Source: JBBTDV01 sp038042605
Lineage (GTDB): Bacteria > Bdellovibrionota > UBA1018
Assembly (NCBI GenBank): GCA_964358645.1
Contig: CAYHPW010000010.1
Span: 1 to 64,000 of the forward strand
DNA length: 64,000 bases
Direction: 5' to 3'
Positions 35,468-44,159 of this stretch are shown piece after piece (position 1 is the first letter of the stretch; each line of letters begins with the position of its first letter). The notes under the pieces were generated by a model. It had not been told where the DNA came from and did not search any database. It saw only the letters and a program-made list of their open reading frames with translations. Made by a program: the position numbers and the translations under genes.

Positions 35468-37510
35468 ATGGAAGAACAACTTGAACTAGATATCGCATCA
35501 GCGCCACATGGCGGTGTCACCGCCATGTCACCTGCGAGAGTGGCGAGTTTGGTAGGAGAGCGCCTTACGCTTGAGGCCTTCTCGCAGCTCTGTGGAAAAG
35601 TAGGGGGGCATCCATTTGTTAAGGTAGTTGTGGATAGGATTCATCCCGAGAAGTCCGTGATTCATTTTATAAATCATGCATGCTATCAGTTTCACTCTGA
35701 CTACATAGCTGAAACTCTTCTACACATTCCGGCGAAGGAACTTGAACGTAGTATCGATGAATTTAACAGAAGTGTGTATCTTAATCCCGAGAGAAGATTT
35801 TACCTTGGTATTCTTGCTCTACATCGGAAGGGCGAGAGATTTTTTACGCTAGAAACGGTTGAAATCGACAACATGGATGGCGTGATGGTGCGTTTTTTTC
35901 ACGGTTTTGTGCGGCAGCACCTGGATATGGAACTGCCTCTACTTTTCAAACCCGCGAACCATCTGCAGGAGGCCATGGTTGCTGGTATAAGCCCGTCTGA
36001 ATTGCCACGTGTTTTTTCGCGTGAACTTTATGCTTCTAGCAGTTTTGTGGCGCTTAATCCTGGCAGCGCGAAGGGCCGTTTGCGTGTGTTTAAATCGGAT
36101 GAGGAATATCAGCAGGCAGCCGCGAGTGTTGAATGGTACGACATTATAGTCATGAAGAGGGTTCCGGACACCATCCCGCGGCTTTCCGGGATCATTAATG
36201 CTGAACATACAACGCCGCTTTCGCATACGAATGTGCTGGCTTCCGGCTGGCAGATCCCCAATGCGGTTCAGATAGGTGTTTTTGAGGAGCTGGAAAAAGA
36301 GGCGTTTGACGGGCAATGGGTGAATTACGTCGTTGATTCCAATGCTTCGCATATCCACCTCGAAAAAACAATACATCCTATCGAAGTTGCACAGCGGCCA
36401 GCATGGAGCATTCAGACGATAAAGCTTGAGGAACCTGAAACTATAAATACCCCGATCGCGGAGCTCGATACCCTTCGCATCAGCGATCGTCACAGGTACG
36501 GGACAAAGGCGGCGAATTTGGGGGAACTCAGATATGTGCTTGAGAATGGCTCCGAGCGCCTGCTTGGTTTCTACAAAATACGCCGCCCTCCGCGCTCCAA
36601 TTTACTTCCGCATCTTGCAAAGTTCCTGGGTCTGCGCGAGTCCGCTGATGGTTCGGCGCTGGCAAAAGCAGCATGGAATTTTTTGCGTTCTTCGGTGCGG
36701 ATCCCCAGGGGGATCGCGCTCCCGTTCTCCACGCAGCAGGAGTTCCTAGAATCATCGCCTCGCATACAGCAGGCGATAGGAAAACTAAAAATGGCGCTGG
36801 AACTAAACGCTCGCGAAGTCGATTCGCTCTGCTTGAGCCTCCAGAGCATGATACGCGTCACGAGGCTCCCGGACAGGCTTCGCGAATACATAGATTCAAG
36901 AATCGCTGACCAGCTTGGCGGTGTTTCGAGTTTCGTGGTCAGAAGTTCGTCGAACGCTGAAGACCTGGATGGTTTTTCGGCCGCAGGGATATATGAGTCT
37001 ATCAACCACGTCACTACGGCGGAAAATATCTTCCAGAGTATTAAGGAAGTCTGGGCGTCTTTGGTTTCACCAAGGAGCGTGAGGCTCAGGCACGATGTGG
37101 GGATATCACTTGATGATTGTTATATGGGGGTGATTATTCAGGAGGAAATCAAGGCCGAAATTGGCGGAGTTATCGTGACGACCAACCCAATGAACAGGGC
37201 CGGTGATTTTAGGAATGTCTATATCAATGTTTTACCGCATTCGGTTGACAGCGTGGTGCATGGGGTGGAGCCGCCGTTCCAATATCTATACAATACAGTG
37301 GAAGGCGGCGGCATGACGCTTTCAATAGGAAATTCCTCACGCGATCTTGATGACACCAAGAAGGGCGCATTGCAGAAATTGGCATATATCGGCCGGTTGC
37401 TTCAGTCCCATTTTTCACCGGATTATACGTTCAGCGCGCCGATGGATATTGAGTGGCTTTTTAATGATGAAGGTATCTTTGTTCTCCAGCTCAGACCATA
37501 CTCGAAGTGA
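35468..37510 (+). CDS. PEP/pyruvate-binding domain protein with N-terminal swivel domain
   Basis: 680-aa protein related to PEP synthase/pyruvate phosphate dikinase, but with domains in reverse order. After an N-terminal region of unknown fold (1-190), a phosphohistidine-type swivel is suggested by AEHTTPLSHTNVLASGWQIPNAV near residue 255. The PPDK N-terminal ATP-grasp domain follows, with RYGTKAANLGEL near 345, FVVRSSSNAEDLDGFSAAG near 490 and a closing DIEWLFNDEGIFVLQLRPY. The frame opens at 35438, but ATG 35468 follows a GCGGAG-like site. The phosphorylated substrate is unknown. It is 10 bp upstream of the MFS gene, suggesting cotranscription. Confidence 0.8.
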   Translation: MEEQLELDIASAPHGGVTAMSPARVASLVGERLTLEAFSQLCGKVGGHPFVKVVVDRIHPEKSVIHFINHACYQFHSDYIAETLLHIPAKELERSIDEFNRSVYLNPERRFYLGILALHRKGERFFTLETVEIDNMDGVMVRFFHGFVRQHLDMELPLLFKPANHLQEAMVAGISPSELPRVFSRELYASSSFVALNPGSAKGRLRVFKSDEEYQQAAASVEWYDIIVMKRVPDTIPRLSGIINAEHTTPLSHTNVLASGWQIPNAVQIGVFEELEKEAFDGQWVNYVVDSNASHIHLEKTIHPIEVAQRPAWSIQTIKLEEPETINTPIAELDTLRISDRHRYGTKAANLGELRYVLENGSERLLGFYKIRRPPRSNLLPHLAKFLGLRESADGSALAKAAWNFLRSSVRIPRGIALPFSTQQEFLESSPRIQQAIGKLKMALELNAREVDSLCLSLQSMIRVTRLPDRLREYIDSRIADQLGGVSSFVVRSSSNAEDLDGFSAAGIYESINHVTTAENIFQSIKEVWASLVSPRSVRLRHDVGISLDDCYMGVIIQEEIKAEIGGVIVTTNPMNRAGDFRNVYINVLPHSVDSVVHGVEPPFQYLYNTVEGGGMTLSIGNSSRDLDDTKKGALQKLAYIGRLLQSHFSPDYTFSAPMDIEWLFNDEGIFVLQLRPYSK

Positions 37511-37520
37511 TACGCGTAGG

Positions 37521-38743
37521 ATGGTGCCGTTGTTTTACGGCTTCCAGTTTTTTTTCTCGCNNNNNNNNNNTTCTCGCTGCTGCTGTGGCTGCCTATCTTC
37601 TATGAATACCAGCGCAGGATGGGACTCAGTGATGCGCAGATCTTCGGGATCCAGAGTGTTTATTACATCGTGTTTTGCATACTTGAAATTCCAACTGGCT
37701 ACCTCGCGGACCGCTGGGGATACAGTCAGTGTCTGAAGCTCGGGAGCTTTGTCCTTCTTGTTTCTAATCTCCTGCCAGTGTTCGAGACTACTTACGCTGG
37801 CTTTCTCGCGCATTTTCTCCTGATAGCATTATCGCGGTCGCTTATTTCAGGAGCACTGAGCGCGTATCTTTATGAATATCTTCTTAGGAACGGACGGGTT
37901 GATTCGTACAAAGAGGCGGAAGGAAATGCCAGGGCCTTTTCATTGGTTGGAAGAGTGGTTTTCTGGGCTGGTGTCGGAGCGATGATGCAATGGCATATTA
38001 CATTGCCATATTGGCTTACGGCGGTGTCGGCTTTCATATCCATATTGTTTGCTTTTGCTTTGCCTGGACTTCCTAAGTGCGCTGAGCTTGATGGCATAAG
38101 CGTGTCGAAGCGGGCATTAGGGCTGCGTAGCCGGCACGGTCTTGCATTAGTGGTTGCAACTTTATGGCGCAGTCCCCTGGTTTTTCTTGTGATGCTTCAG
38201 GGGGTCGCTATTTTTACACTTGCCAGGATCTGCCAAGTTAATTTGTTTCAGCCTTTGTTGAATGCAAAGTCGTTTGATCTCTCTGTGCATGGCGGGGTCA
38301 TGTCGCTGATGACAGTGTGTGAAGCCTTGGGTTCGATAAAACCAGGTTGGGTCAAGCGGTGGGTTAGCGATGTGAGTGCCGTGTCCATCCTTACTGTGAT
38401 TATCGCGATGAGTTTGTCGTTGACCGCTGGAACAGGTTCGCAAGTCAGTGTTCTCGTCTGGCTCGGTGTTTTTTCATGGGCGGTGGGGCTGTCTTATCCG
38501 GTGCAAAGGCAGCTTCTCAACGACACCATAGGTGAGACACCTTTGCGTGCTACATTGCTTTCGGTTGAATCACTGATTGACCGCGCCGCTTGCGCCGCTG
38601 TGGCCCTTGTTTTAGGCGGATATGTGGCGGGTGGAACGATTGAATGGTTTATTTATGCTGCTTCCGCGGTGAGTGTCGCAATTATTTTCGTGCTGGCCGT
38701 GATATTTAAGCTAATTATTGATCTTTCACTAAATAGACATTAA
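37521..38743 (+). CDS. MFS transporter, interrupted by an assembly gap
   Basis: Major facilitator superfamily permease with about twelve membrane segments; the region after TM2 contains GYLADRWGYSQ, the conserved G-x-L-a-D-r-x-G loop motif. The first codons (ATG at 37521) are cut from the rest by ten N at 37561-37570. Both sides of the gap carry the same seven bases, TTCTCGC. If the N and one copy are removed, the frame runs continuously through a natural first helix (FQFFFSLLLWLPIFYEY), so the gap is probably an unmerged contig overlap and the gene intact. Substrate unknown; the 5' neighbour is the swivel/ATP-grasp protein. Confidence 0.82.
37561..37570. other. Assembly gap (10 N)
   Basis: Ten undetermined bases, flanked on both sides by TTCTCGC. 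The count is likely a placeholder. The repeated flank and restored reading frame indicate that the two contigs overlap by 7 bases and no sequence is missing. Confidence 0.9.
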
Positions 38744-38788
38744 ATTATTACTTAATTGGTTAACTCACAACACAACAAAGGAGAGAGA

Positions 38789-39325
38789 ATGCGTAAAATT
38801 TTTATTTGTTTAATTATCTTTCAGGCATTTTCATTAGCGGCAAACGCCGATAGCAATAGGATGAAAAATAAAATAGGTGCACACATCGGTCTTCTTGGAG
38901 ACCCATTTCCTACCTTGGTTGGATTTAATTTAAACTACAACGTCCTTGATTTCTTACGAGCGACTGCGGGTTACGGCAGTATCTCAGCCAGCACCAGCGC
39001 AACTGTTGGCAGCACAACAACTTCAAGCACGCTTACCGCCACCACTATCGGAGTTGGTGCAAGGGCTTTTGTCCCAGGTTGGAATTTTTCGCCAGTACTT
39101 GGTTTAAGCTGGGCCAACGTATCCATATCAGCCACTGGTACTGTTAGTACAACTACGGTTGGAGGCTTTGGCGTTAGCGCAAGCCACCTTTACGCTTCGA
39201 TTGGATTTGACTGGCAAACGGATGGTGGCTTTAATCTTGGCGGTGGTTATAATTTGTCGCTTAAATCCGGTGTGGGCGGGTTGCCGTACATCAATCTTGG
39301 CTGGTATTTTGATTTTTTGAAGTAA
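38789..39325 (+). CDS. Predicted outer-membrane beta-barrel protein
   Basis: 178-aa protein with a strong ribosome-binding site (AAAGGAGAG) 6 bases before ATG 38789. The signal peptide ends LAANA. The mature region has Thr/Ser/Gly-rich alternating strands (TVGSTTTSSTLTATTIGVGA, 'LNYNVLDFLRATAGYGS') and a last strand ending with aromatic 'INLGWYFDFLK', all typical of small outer-membrane barrels. No family is recognised. It stands alone after the MFS gene, 45 bp downstream. Confidence 0.72.
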   Translation: MRKIFICLIIFQAFSLAANADSNRMKNKIGAHIGLLGDPFPTLVGFNLNYNVLDFLRATAGYGSISASTSATVGSTTTSSTLTATTIGVGARAFVPGWNFSPVLGLSWANVSISATGTVSTTTVGGFGVSASHLYASIGFDWQTDGGFNLGGGYNLSLKSGVGGLPYINLGWYFDFLK

Positions 39326-39358
39326 TAGTTACCAGTTTGCATAAACAATTCTAATTTT

Positions 39359-39386
39359 GGCGGGACTTCGCTTTAGTGGTCCCGCC
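39359..39386. repeat. Hairpin GGCGGGAC/GTCCCGCC beside the left inverted repeat
   Basis: Perfect 8-bp GC-rich arms with a 12-nt loop, 33 bp beyond the barrel gene's stop and 10 bp from the left transposase-tail repeat. There is no T-tract, so it may be a REP-like hairpin of the kind used by REP-associated Y1 transposases rather than a terminator. The T-rich sequence before it would suit a minus-strand terminator. Confidence 0.45.
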
Positions 39387-39395
39387 ATGCAGCTA

Positions 39396-39523
39396 AGCAG
39401 CGTTTCAAGAATGCGCGCCGGAAACTAGGCCATCCTTGCTGATGGTGCAAACTCGGTAACCTTGGGCAAGAAGTTTTTTTACTGAAACTCCCGCCGACTC
39501 AAAAAGATTTTTAATGAGATATC
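39396..39523 (-). repeat. Left copy of 128-bp inverted repeat (Y1 transposase tail)
   Basis: These 128 bases are the reverse complement of 40834-40961 with a single mismatch near 39412 by my alignment. On the minus strand they encode the last ~40 residues of the Y1 transposase (from RYLIKNLFES on). The copy ends abruptly at 39523, so it is a fragment. With its partner it brackets the mtnP gene. The pair could form a very long hairpin or mediate inversion of the segment between them. Confidence 0.9.
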
Positions 39524-39565
39524 TGGGTAGATTCTCGTGTCAAGTGCAACAGTATTTTTTGTAGC

Positions 39566-39649
39566 ATGACTGACAAAGTTGCCGCAGTACTGATAACCAA
39601 CTCTGATTTGCTGGAGCACTACAAATATGCTAGAGAAATTTATCTATGA
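39566..39649 (+). other. Possible 27-codon upstream ORF coupled to mtnP
   Basis: ATG at 39566 opens a 27-codon frame whose TGA overlaps the mtnP ATG (ATGA). The peptide (MTDKVAAVLITNSDLL...) resembles nothing I recognise. It may be a leader that couples translation, a fragment of a gene displaced by the transposase insertion, or chance. No clear ribosome-binding site precedes it. Confidence 0.25.
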
Positions 39650-40503
39650 TCGGCATAATTGGCGGCACAGGGCTTTATCAGTTGGAAGGCTTGAGCAATA
39701 TGGAGTCACGCAAGATAAAAACTCCATTTGGAGAACCATCAGCACCGGTTTTAGTGGGAAAACTATCAACAGGCGACCTATCCGTTAACGTTGCATTTCT
39801 CCCAAGACATGGTGTCCATCACGAGTTTCTCCCCAGCGAAATTAACTACAGAGCCAATATCTGGGCACTCAAGGCCATTGGCGTTCGGCAAATACTAAGT
39901 TTCTCCGCCGTAGGTAGCCTTACTGAAAACATTCAGCCAGGTGAGTTGGCGATTCCTGATCAGTATTTTGATTTCACAAAAGGCAGACGCGTTTCTAGCT
40001 TCTTTGGCGACGGGCTGGTTGCTCATATTTCTACCGCTGAACCTTCATGTTCCTTATTTTCTGATCATGTCGCCCAAAAAGCCAATGAGCAGGGGATCCC
40101 TGTCCATCGCAAGAAAACTTATGCTTGTGTCGAAGGCCCAAGGCTTGGAACGCGTGCCGAGAGCTTCTTCCTACAAAAGGCGGGATGTGATCTCGTTGGA
40201 ATGACTAACATACCAGAAGCGTTTCTAGCTCGTGAAGCCCAGCTATGTTATTGCACAATAGCCGTTGTGACGGATTATGACTGCTGGCTAGATGATCCAA
40301 GCCAACATGTTTCTGTCGATAAGGTCATTGACCACTACAAGGCAAATTTAAACAGGGTCAAAAAGATTCTCCACTCGGTGCTTGTATCTGATTTACAAGA
40401 CATGGTGTGCGCATGTAGCCACGCACTAGAAGGTGCGATCATGACGCCAGAGGATACTCTCTCTCCAGACAAAAAGCGCATTTTGGAATTTCTGATGGGT
40501 TAG
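39646..40503 (+). CDS. mtnP: S-methyl-5'-thioadenosine phosphorylase
   Basis: Cleaves methylthioadenosine to adenine and methylthioribose-1-phosphate in methionine salvage. The family signatures are present in order: IGIIGGTGLYQL at the N-terminus, KTPFGEPSAPV, FLPRHGVHHEFLPSEINYRAN near residue 55, SAVGSLTENIQPGEL, CVEGPRLGTRAESFF near 165 and the purine-site GMTNIPEAFLAREAQLCY. MTNIPE in place of MTxxPE favours 6-aminopurine (MTA) specificity, and the 285-aa length is typical. The gene is enclosed by inverted copies of a transposase tail, and its stop touches the transposase remnant, suggesting movement with that element. No other methionine-salvage gene is adjacent. Confidence 0.93.
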   Translation: MIGIIGGTGLYQLEGLSNMESRKIKTPFGEPSAPVLVGKLSTGDLSVNVAFLPRHGVHHEFLPSEINYRANIWALKAIGVRQILSFSAVGSLTENIQPGELAIPDQYFDFTKGRRVSSFFGDGLVAHISTAEPSCSLFSDHVAQKANEQGIPVHRKKTYACVEGPRLGTRAESFFLQKAGCDLVGMTNIPEAFLAREAQLCYCTIAVVTDYDCWLDDPSQHVSVDKVIDHYKANLNRVKKILHSVLVSDLQDMVCACSHALEGAIMTPEDTLSPDKKRILEFLMG

Positions 40504-40952
40504 ATTTTACTAAGTCTGGCGGTGAACACACCAAGGGTAAACGTAAGTGCGCACGGCCCGTAGACCCCAAACAAGCTCTTCATGTAGTTTTGCGCTCGTC
40601 GATCGCGCGCGGCGAACTATCCATGCTTCATCCCAAGCACTGCGATCATATCCAACGTCTAACCGAGGAGCTTGCAAAGCGCTGGGGGGTGCGGCTTTAC
40701 CGCTACGCGATTATTGTGACCGGTGCAAAAAAAGGCTCTGCACTCACTAGCAATGAAACCGGGCGAGGTTTTTGGGATCACTTGGCTTTTACAAGAATTG
40801 TTCACTTCGGGCGGGATTTTGAAAACATGGGCCGATATCTCATTAAAAATCTTTTTGAGTCGGCGGGAGTTTCAGTAAAAAAACTTCTTGCCCAAGGTTA
40901 CCGAGTTTGCACCATCAGCAAGGATGGCCTAGTTTCCGGCGCGCCTTCTTGA
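40504..40952 (+). pseudogene. Y1 (IS200/REP-associated type) transposase remnant lacking the HUH motif
   Basis: An open frame starting within the mtnP stop region reads as a Y1-type transposase: first the basic 'GGEHTKGKRKCARPVD' and 'LHVVLRSS.ARGELSML' block, then the 'KRWGVRLYRYA' strand. The next residues should contain the metal-binding His-x-His (NHxHLL) but jump to VTGAKKG, the block that normally follows some 40 residues later. The rest is normal, with 'FWDHLAFTRIV' and the Tyr-containing 'RYLIKN' helix, ending at 40952. The internal deletion removes the active site, so it cannot transpose by itself. The extreme N-terminus also appears to be lost. Confidence 0.8.
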
Positions 40953-40961
40953 AACGCTGCT
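40834..40961 (+). repeat. Right copy of 128-bp inverted repeat
   Basis: Reverse complement of 39396-39523 over 128 bases with one mismatch. It covers the last 40 codons of the transposase remnant plus 9 bases past its stop. The two copies face each other around mtnP with about 1.3 kb between. Confidence 0.9.
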
Positions 40962-41012
40962 GTTTGCAGACCGCCGCCACTTAGCTCAATGACCGCAAAG
41001 GCAGGCTAGCGA

Positions 41013-42146
41013 CTATTTATACTCAATCGTGTAATAAATATTTGGCAAAAGCACGGATTCTTCCACGAGATTGTAACCATCAACGCCTATTTTTGGTCCC
41101 CAGCTATTGCGGAGCTTGAAGTATGTTTTGCCATCTTCTCTTGTCTGATAACCAACGACCACCATGGCATGGCCACCGCCGCCAGCATAAACCATTTTAT
41201 CGGTCCAGGACCCCGACCAGACATCTGCGGCGATCCCCACAACCATGAGCCGGTCAAGTGACTCTTTTATTGAAGCGATAATTTGCTCTCCGCCAGTGAC
41301 TTCGTATGGAATTTTCTTTGTTTCTGATACAGTAGAAGCCCATTTAAGAAAATTTTGAACATCTTCTGGAGCTGTCTTGTTAAAAGTAGGAACTCGGTCT
41401 TTGTTGTATCTGATTATAAATCTGTCCTTTGAAACTCCGATATATTGATTGATTTCTTTTGAGGATCTTAGCACCACGTCTTCGGTTGATCCTGTGGCGA
41501 AATTAGGCATTTTTAAAATGTAATAAAATACATTCGGTGGAGCACTTAGGAAAACCTGATCTAGAAGTCGCCGATATTCCTCTGGCGAGTAATCTCGTGC
41601 GGGCGCTTCAAATGTATTCTTGAACAACTCTAAGTCTATACTGCGCGAACCAGAGTCGGATGCAAAATCTCCCCAAGGGTAGTTTTGTTCTGGCATCATG
41701 CCGATACTTGTTACGACATCGATTACAAAAGGAGCAATGCCTTGCCCAAGAGCGGGTTTGGTGGAATATGCTTTCTTTTCAGCATCCCAAAAATCATCAA
41801 TCATCATTTTTAGCAGTCTATATGTGGTGTGCTTCTCTGAGAATTTGATCACGCTGCCGGTTTCGAAGTAAAAAATATATTCCATTTGGGCGGTGATTTC
41901 GAATGATTGACAGGCGCCTATGGGCTTTTGAGATACAACGGGTGGGAATCCAGCCGATCCGTCACGCGTCTTTGTCCATATTTTGTCCAACATCTCCGCT
42001 AACGAATTGGTCTTGTTTTCTGGGAGTATGTGTTGTTGTAAGTTTGATCCGGTTGCTTTAAGAAAACTTTGGTCGAGATCTATATCTGCCGAGGTTCTGA
42101 AGCTTATAATAAACAATGATACAATAATTAAATATTTAGTTTTCAT
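41013..42146 (-). CDS. Secreted papain-like (C1) cysteine peptidase
   Basis: Exported cysteine peptidase of clan CA. From the Met at 42146 a signal peptide ends near RTSADI; the frame begins upstream at 42185 with 13 poor residues. The catalytic Gln-Cys region is QKPIGACQSFEITAQ near residue 83, with Cys followed by Gln-Ser-Phe instead of Trp/Gly-Ser. The His is in GGGGHAMVVVGYQ near 335 and the Asn in LRNSWGP near 353. The insert between Cys and His is long (250 residues). The triad is complete, so it is likely active on external proteins. It is divergent from the AhpD-like gene. Confidence 0.84.
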   Translation of the reverse strand: MKTKYLIIVSLFIISFRTSADIDLDQSFLKATGSNLQQHILPENKTNSLAEMLDKIWTKTRDGSAGFPPVVSQKPIGACQSFEITAQMEYIFYFETGSVIKFSEKHTTYRLLKMMIDDFWDAEKKAYSTKPALGQGIAPFVIDVVTSIGMMPEQNYPWGDFASDSGSRSIDLELFKNTFEAPARDYSPEEYRRLLDQVFLSAPPNVFYYILKMPNFATGSTEDVVLRSSKEINQYIGVSKDRFIIRYNKDRVPTFNKTAPEDVQNFLKWASTVSETKKIPYEVTGGEQIIASIKESLDRLMVVGIAADVWSGSWTDKMVYAGGGGHAMVVVGYQTREDGKTYFKLRNSWGPKIGVDGYNLVEESVLLPNIYYTIEYK

Positions 42147-42383
42147 ATAGCGGCGCACGCTACCACAACTTGACACACGAGGCAAATTATATTCTCACCA
42201 CGTCGTTCGGCTGGATTTTTCTATTTCCCAGCCGCCCCACGCCTGAATCTGGCATAAATTTTCCAAATATTTCCTGCGTTAAGTGTGGAGAATTTTGTCC
42301 ACCTGGTTATGTAGCGGTAGGCATATTCGCGCCGCGAAAAATGCCATATTGAGCTAATTTTAACTTTAAACAAGGAGGCTTTA

Positions 42384-43241
42384 ATGGAGCGCACTAGAAG
42401 ATCTCAAACAGAATACAATCCTGACATTAAAAAATATTACGACGAGATAGAAAAAGAGTTTGGGTTTGTCCCGGAATTTGTAAAGGCATTCCCAGTGTAC
42501 GGTTTTGACGGAGCATGGGAAGAGGTGAAGGCCCTCTATCTTAACCAGAACACTGTTTTGCCGCAAAAACTAAAGGACCTTATCAGCATTTCAATTGATT
42601 CGCAGATACCATGCGGATACTGCGGCTTTATGGACCAGAAGTTCGGTGAAGCAGACGGCGTAACTTTGGCTGAGAAGAAAGAAGCCATCGCCATGGCTGC
42701 CTTGACGAGGCATTGGAGCAGCTTTCTGAACGGCAGCAACATAGATGAACTTGATTTTGAATGTGAAGTTGATCTGATTTTTGATCATCTCGGTAAACAA
42801 GTGGCCGGCAGAAAAGAAATCCATCATGAAGATGCAGTGCCTTCGATAGAAACAGCCGGTGATGCTTATGAGGACATCAAAGTTACGCTTGGTGTCGTGC
42901 CTGAGTTCATGCAGCGTTTCCCACGTTTTGCGATCGCGGGCGCCTGGAAGGAAATGAAGCACCTGCAGCTTAACCCTAATACATCACTGAGCCCGAAACA
43001 TAAGGAACTCATTGGTTTGGCGGTAGCGTCACAAATACCTTGTAAGTATTGTACGTATTTCCATACGCTTGCGGCCAGGTTCCATGGCGCTTCTGACGAT
43101 GAAATCAGCGAGACGTTGGCCATAGCCGGACTCGCGCGTCATTGGAGTGCAGTGATAAACGGCGCGATGTTGGATGTAGAGAAGTTCAGAAGTGAAATTC
43201 AACGCATGGTTCAGACCGTCAGCAGAAAAATGGCGGCTTGA
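42384..43241 (+). CDS. Double carboxymuconolactone-decarboxylase/AhpD-like protein
   Basis: A 285-aa protein with two AhpD/CMD-like domains in tandem (about 20-135 and 160-275). Each carries the CxxC redox site in the same context: SQIPCGYCGF in the first and SQIPCKYCTYFHT in the second, each followed by an alanine-rich helix ending 'ARHWS'. The second keeps the His three residues later, as in AhpD (C-x-x-C-x3-H); the first lacks it. Likely peroxide-related thiol oxidoreductase or a related alpha-helical enzyme. A strong AAGGAGG ribosome-binding site lies 6 bp before ATG. No peroxiredoxin gene is adjacent. Confidence 0.85.
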   Translation: MERTRRSQTEYNPDIKKYYDEIEKEFGFVPEFVKAFPVYGFDGAWEEVKALYLNQNTVLPQKLKDLISISIDSQIPCGYCGFMDQKFGEADGVTLAEKKEAIAMAALTRHWSSFLNGSNIDELDFECEVDLIFDHLGKQVAGRKEIHHEDAVPSIETAGDAYEDIKVTLGVVPEFMQRFPRFAIAGAWKEMKHLQLNPNTSLSPKHKELIGLAVASQIPCKYCTYFHTLAARFHGASDDEISETLAIAGLARHWSAVINGAMLDVEKFRSEIQRMVQTVSRKMAA

Positions 43242-43265
43242 TTATTTATAGTTAATTTGATTAAT

Positions 43266-43313
43266 GCACTCCATGCTATTATCATAATTTTATAAGGCAA
43301 TAGCATGGAGTGC
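43266..43313 (+). promoter_or_regulatory. 15-bp inverted repeat covering the HDOD start codon
   Basis: Perfect 15-base arms, GCACTCCATGCTATT at 43266-43280 and its complement at 43299-43313, with an 18-nt loop. The ATG at 43305 lies in the right arm and the likely ribosome-binding AAGG (43294-43297) is in the loop. In mRNA this stem would sequester the start codon. It may be a translational control hairpin, or an operator. Confidence 0.6.
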
Positions 43314-44138
43314 GCTAAAGAAATACTTAAGGTCACGCAGATCCCGTCTATTCCGGAGACGCTTAAGGCGATAATTCAGGCGACAAACAATCCAAACGTC
43401 AACAGTTCCCATCTAGAGAAGCTGGTTATACGCGATGCTGGGATTTCGCTCAGATTACTAAAGATGGTCAACTCCTCGTACTACTCGCTGCCACAGAGGG
43501 TTAAGTCAATTAAGCAGGCGATAGTTTTGTTGGGATTCTCAGCTGTCAAAAACATAGCATCTGGATTAGCGATGATAGAGACGTTCGGGAGAATGGATAA
43601 AATCGACCAGAATTACGTCGGGATGATCTGGAATCATTCCCTAACTGTTTCGCGGTTTACACAAATTTTTAATAAAATGAGCGGATTGAAGACAAGTGAT
43701 GATGTCATGATGGCAGGCATGGTCCATGATATTGGGCACCTGATAATGAACCGGCACTTTGAGTCGGATTACCGTGCCTTGCTGGATAAGAATTGTTTTT
43801 TCCCATCCGTGGATGAAGAGATGATGCGTTTTTCAATCGATCACGCAGCTCTTGGTGGCGTGTTGATGGAGGAGTGGAAGTTTGCTCCAGCAGTGGTTGA
43901 TCTGGTCCGCAATCATCATTGCGCCATAGATACGTATAAGGGGAATGTATCTGAAATCTCCCGCCTGATGCTCGCAGATAAGCTCGCTGAAAATTTATAT
44001 GCTTCGGATAAATTTTTTGAGGATCACACCGATTGCCCTCAATCTATCAGCGCGATCACCAAGGTTGCCGGTTTGGTATGGGAGGTGATGCGCGCCAAGG
44101 CGCCGCTTTTCACGGAGGCGATGGCGTATGGTTTTTAA
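43305..44138 (+). CDS. HDOD-domain protein
   Basis: A single HDOD (HD-related output) domain over 277 aa, a domain used in signalling in place of a full phosphodiesterase. Visible features: 'IPSIPETLKAII' and 'VNSSYYSLPQRVKSIKQAIVLLGFSAVKNIA' at the N-terminus, then 'GMVHDIGHLIMNRH' (an H-D pair retained) near residue 145 and 'HHCAID' near 205. The retained HD leaves metal binding possible. It precedes a histidine-kinase-like gene by 21 bp, so the two likely act together. Translation may be governed by the hairpin over its start codon. Confidence 0.88.
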   Translation: MECAKEILKVTQIPSIPETLKAIIQATNNPNVNSSHLEKLVIRDAGISLRLLKMVNSSYYSLPQRVKSIKQAIVLLGFSAVKNIASGLAMIETFGRMDKIDQNYVGMIWNHSLTVSRFTQIFNKMSGLKTSDDVMMAGMVHDIGHLIMNRHFESDYRALLDKNCFFPSVDEEMMRFSIDHAALGGVLMEEWKFAPAVVDLVRNHHCAIDTYKGNVSEISRLMLADKLAENLYASDKFFEDHTDCPQSISAITKVAGLVWEVMRAKAPLFTEAMAYGF

Positions 44139-44159
44139 GGTTGTTGCTGGGGTCCGTTG

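Noticed and set aside
42285..42302. GTGGA/TCCAC inverted repeat upstream of the AhpD-like gene
   Set aside because: Too short (5-bp arms) to support as an operator.
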